A stretch of 64,000 nt of DNA from Mactra quadrangularis (lineage: Eukaryota; Mollusca; Bivalvia; Venerida; Mactridae), in NCBI GenBank assembly GCA_025267735.1, contig CM046307.1:50201395-50265394 (forward strand). The letters run 5' to 3'. This document shows positions 60,677-64,000 of the stretch, one piece after another. A program made the translations under genes and the position numbers. Under the pieces are notes generated by a model. It ran no database searches, was not told the origin of the DNA, and saw only the letters and a list, made by a program, of their open reading frames with translations. Within the stretch, counting starts at the first letter, position 1; every line of letters starts with the position of its first letter.

Positions 60677-61394
60677 GTCAATTCAAAACTAGTCTAACTA
60701 CATGTAAAAAAGAAGGATGTAGGTGAGTTTTGCAGTGACCCATGGATATGTGATTTATCAATGGGTTTTGTGTCCTGGGCAAAATGACACTTGAAATATT
60801 TCTTCAAAGACTTGTGGGTTTACATCTGGACATCTCTTGGACTTTTGTCTGTTGTCTGGAATTCTGTTCTGTTGTCTCCTTTCTCTTGAGTCTTTATTGT
60901 CCCAGGTTTGAGTCTAGTAACCTGCCTTGCTTTTTACATGAGGAAGTAGGTTGATGTGTACGCAGTTTATAAGGATGTAAACTTAAAAAAATGTTTGTAT
61001 TGTTATGATGAGAAAACGAGGAACATTTGTCAAGTAATATAAAATTTCTATTGAAATGACCCCCGAATTAGGGTGTTTCCAGCGTATAGCAATTGCACCT
61101 GTCTGTGTGTCTTAAATCTTCCGCTAGATTTTTTTTAGCGAATTGTTACTTAACTTAAAAATTGAGAGTTACTAGTTTATAAGTCCTTCTTACGTGCCCA
61201 CATTTTGATTCATGGAAGTAAAAGATCTATTTCATTTTAACCTATCTTAAATTTGGGCCATTTTTTTCCCCAAGTCAATATGTCAAAGAGCTTTGACATT
61301 TACATTTTAACATCAGCAAGTTCCCTTTAAAGGACATGTGTGTCCGCTTGACACTTTTTTTGTTCAACAGAGTAATAAATTGTTCTTCATTTTT

Positions 61395-61570
61395 GTTGTT
61401 ATGTTCTGTAAAGTTCTATTCTGTTCTTTTATGTTCTGTTTTGTTCTACTCTGTTCTGTGCTATTGTGTATTTTGTACTGTTTTATTCTGATATGTTCAA
61501 TTTTATTCTATTGTGTTCCATTCTGTTCAGTTCAGTTTTATTCTATTCAGTTCTGTTCTGTTCTACCTCT
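61395..61570 (+). repeat. Low-complexity TTCTGTTC / TTTTATTC tract
   Basis: Degenerate repeats of GTTCTGTTTTGTTCTACTCT, GTTCTATTCTGTTCTTTTAT and similar over about 170 bp, an imperfect pentamer/decamer simple repeat. Confidence 0.9.
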
Positions 61571-62324
61571 CCAGTATGTCTTGTTATGACTCTGACATAA
61601 TTATATACCTGTTGATAGGACAGCAAGATAACAAAATATGCAGAACAATAATTTTAATTATATGTAAATTTTATTTCTGAATCATGGTTCTAATTAAAGT
61701 TTTATCCTTCATTTGTTATGTAAATTAAGTGAATGTTAAATGAGTGCATTGTTGTTTTAATTGTAAAACAATGTTGTTTTTAGATGAGGAGACAATAAGT
61801 CTTGCTAGGTTTAAATGTTTCTTGGAATACTAAAGTTTTGTCACTTTAATTAGTGCTTCATAGTAAATTCCCAAAAACTGTATAACAATTCTTCAACCAA
61901 GAGGTTTCGGAATAGTTTAATGATAATCATGCTGAGGCAAATTGTTCAGCTATGGTCAGGGGTGGCAAGGGTTATCTGAGTTATATTTATAACCCCCTCA
62001 AACAATTTGGGGGGGGGTATATTGCAGTCAGCTTGTCTGCACAATATCTTAGCACCGGATTTGATTCAAACTTCACTCATATACCTTGTATCAAGGCAGA
62101 CTTGTGCATATCCAATTTTGGTTACATTCAATTGATTTAAGCTGAGTTATGGCCCTTTGATGAAAAAATATCGTCTGTTCATTTTCTCAGCTCCCACTTC
62201 TTGACTAACCCTGTAGGAGGATATTTTGTCACATTCAGTGATAGGTCCAATTGTTTTTAACCCACATTGTTTTAATTTGCTGCCCAAATAATTTCATTAT
62301 AGTACTGATGTTCAGTGTAAAAAC

Positions 62325-62510
62325 CAAATGACCGAGTGGTTATGATGTCAGTCTGTTAGTCATTTGATAGCCAGATTGGCATTGGTTCATATCACATCCT
62401 TAGCCTACCTTATTGTTTCCTTGTACAAGAAATTTATCCTACTAGTTCAGTACTGGGGGACCAGGAAGAAGACTCAAAAGTGATTAATTGAAGCTGAAAG
62501 AACAAGTAAA
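62325..62510 (+). repeat. Possible SINE C relative
   Basis: AAATGACCGAGTGGTTATGA (box-A-like), GCATTGGTTCATATCACATC (box-B position), TTGTTTCCTTGTACAAGAAA and CAGTACTGGGGGACCAGGAA. The latter resembles the words near 15,510-15,580. Confidence 0.45.
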
Positions 62511-63139
62511 ATAAATTAGTATAAACTAAACTTTGAACCAAGATATGTGTATGGTTTTAAATGTTGCTTGTTCTTTTTAATTAGTTAGAGTCCTCCATTA
62601 TGTTATAATACTAATGTTATATAATTTGATGAAAACAGTTTCATTATGAAAAAATTTGCTGAGTATTTTTTTTTCTATGAAAGTCTATTGTTGATTTTTC
62701 TCTTATAAAGACTTTTCAAGGAAGCATAACAATTGGGCCTGTGAAAAACTAGTTACTTCTTGTAAATAAAAAAATGTTGTCAATTGATGCAGAACTCTTA
62801 GCAAAAATTTTAGTTTCAGAATGAAAAACTGGTTTTCATAAGCAACCTGACATTTATTTCCCCTACAGGAAAGATTATTGAAATCAAACATAGTTAAATG
62901 TACATAATGTAATGTATCAGTTATTCAACTTGTATTAAATGTTTAAAGTATTCTATATTTAGTCTATGATAAAATACATCAACTTTTTTACTCTCTAAAA
63001 GTTACATGTTACATTGTGTGACACATGGCATAAAGCCAGGAACTTATTTGAAGTAGAATGAACTTCAACACCACATTTAGAATGCACGATCAACAATGGC
63101 TCCTTTCACAGACATGCTTGATATACAGGATAATCTTAA

Positions 63140-63250
63140 TGAGTTTATCACATACATTAACCCCTCTGATTTAAATCCTTACCATAGAATTTCTGTACTC
63201 ACTATCAAGTATTTAAGTAGGCTGAATTTATGTGTGCCCCCTACAGTAGA
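63140..63250. mobile_element. Hairpin MITE, 'GGTGCATACATTAACCC' family
   Basis: CACATACATTAACCCCTCTG, ATTTAAATCCTT on the left; AAGTATTTAAGTAGGCTGAA, TTTATGTGTGCCCCC on the right; the interior has ATTTCTGTACTCAC as in other copies. Confidence 0.75.
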
Positions 63251-64000
63251 ATAAAGTTAGCCAAAAACTGAGCTGTTTAGTCAATCCAACCATAAGGCTA
63301 ATATTGGCTACTGAATTTAGGAATCAAGATTGCAGTAGGGGTGAATGTATACAAGTTCCTAGCTACTTTTTATTGATGAAAGTCATTGCCTTAACCCATA
63401 AGCTGAACCAGGGCCAGGACTAGTGAAAATTGGTATAGACTAATGAGAATTATTTATTTCAAAAAGTTGAGCTTGGTGATAATACTGCCGTGCTTACACA
63501 ATAAATTAGACTAAAGTCCAGTGCTTGAGAGAATTTGAAATGATAGTGATAGCAACTACAATTGCCATTCAATAAATAATGATTGTTTGTGTAATGTGTC
63601 TGGTATGGAACCTATGACTGGCCTTGTTGATCTGAGAACTACATTGGGATCAGACTAAGTTGCATAGATGAAAGTAGTCTGGTTTACCTGCCCCTTACCA
63701 CAATCAATATTGGGTAAGACAAAGGGAAATAATGGCTGCACACCCCACAGCATTATCAGGTTAGAACAATTTAAATTTCTTTTTATTTCTTCTTTATTTT
63801 GCATGAATATTTTCTGATGATGGTCAATTCGGTAGGAGTTCGGTCATTCAAAGTTGTTTTTTCTTTGTGCACTTAAGCTGCCATTATTCTGCTTTGCCTT
63901 TCATACTTTTACCCATCAAAGTACGACTGGGAACCAGACAAGGATGAAAGTACTGTCCTGACGTTCATGATATTTAACACCTAAGAAAGAGTTCAACTTC

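Larger units (their letters stand above)
59528..64000. other. Remaining right-hand region, no gene recognised
   Basis: AT-rich. Contains a TTCTGTTC-type low-complexity tract (61,395-61,570), a possible SINE C relative (62,325-62,510) and a hairpin MITE (63,140-63,250). The 83-codon ORF over the TTCTGTTC tract is a low-complexity artefact. Confidence 0.5.

Noticed and set aside
61338..61589. 83-codon ORF rich in Phe, Cys, Leu and Val, membrane-protein-like
   Set aside because: Translation of a TTCTGTTC low-complexity tract; hydrophobicity is a by-product of T-rich codons.

Overview
The window is metazoan nuclear DNA: large introns with GT-AG boundaries, low G+C, many short interspersed and foldback repeats, and a TTAGGG-type interstitial telomeric tract. 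The repeats (tRNA-headed SINEs, many small MITEs, frequent ACATGTA-like words) suggest a mollusc, probably a bivalve. The species assignment is inference; the metazoan assignment is secure.

Layout. (1) 1-5.67 kb: upstream or 5' intron sequence of the first gene; no start exon found. (2) 5.67-30 kb, + strand: a Src-family (FRK/Src42A-like) non-receptor tyrosine kinase, SH3-SH2-kinase, in at least nine coding exons. Two exon positions are duplicated: the exon for the catalytic loop and activation segment (17,293-17,446 and 19,695-19,860), and the last coding exon (24,890-25,095 and 28,851-29,053). (3) 30-41.8 kb: no gene recognised; SINEs, a hAT MITE with 8-bp target duplication, and the likely long 3'UTR of the next gene. 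(4) 41.8-48.1 kb, - strand: a complete syntenin (SDCBP) gene, seven coding exons plus a 5'UTR exon, 301 aa, with LYPxL motifs and tandem PDZ domains. (5) 48.6-54.2 kb: mobile-element graveyard, with a 372-bp TIR MITE, a 28-bp palindrome, interstitial telomeric repeats, a decayed mobile-element-type ORF, a LINE 3' end, foldback elements and an (ATT)n tract. (6) 54.6 kb to the end, + strand: a CpG-richer promoter-like stretch and the first coding exon of an unrecognised gene, with one or two weak downstream exon candidates.

The kinase and syntenin genes converge; syntenin and the third gene diverge across the repeat block.

The most interesting system is the kinase exon arrangement. Both copies of the catalytic-loop exon keep [11 protein letters not shown] and the activation-loop tyrosine, and both start in phase 0 and end in phase 1. 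Including both, or neither, meets a stop codon almost at once (19,724 or 22,601). Only one can therefore be used per productive mRNA. With the two alternative C-terminal exons the locus could encode four kinases that differ in the activation segment and in the Src-type C-terminal tail.
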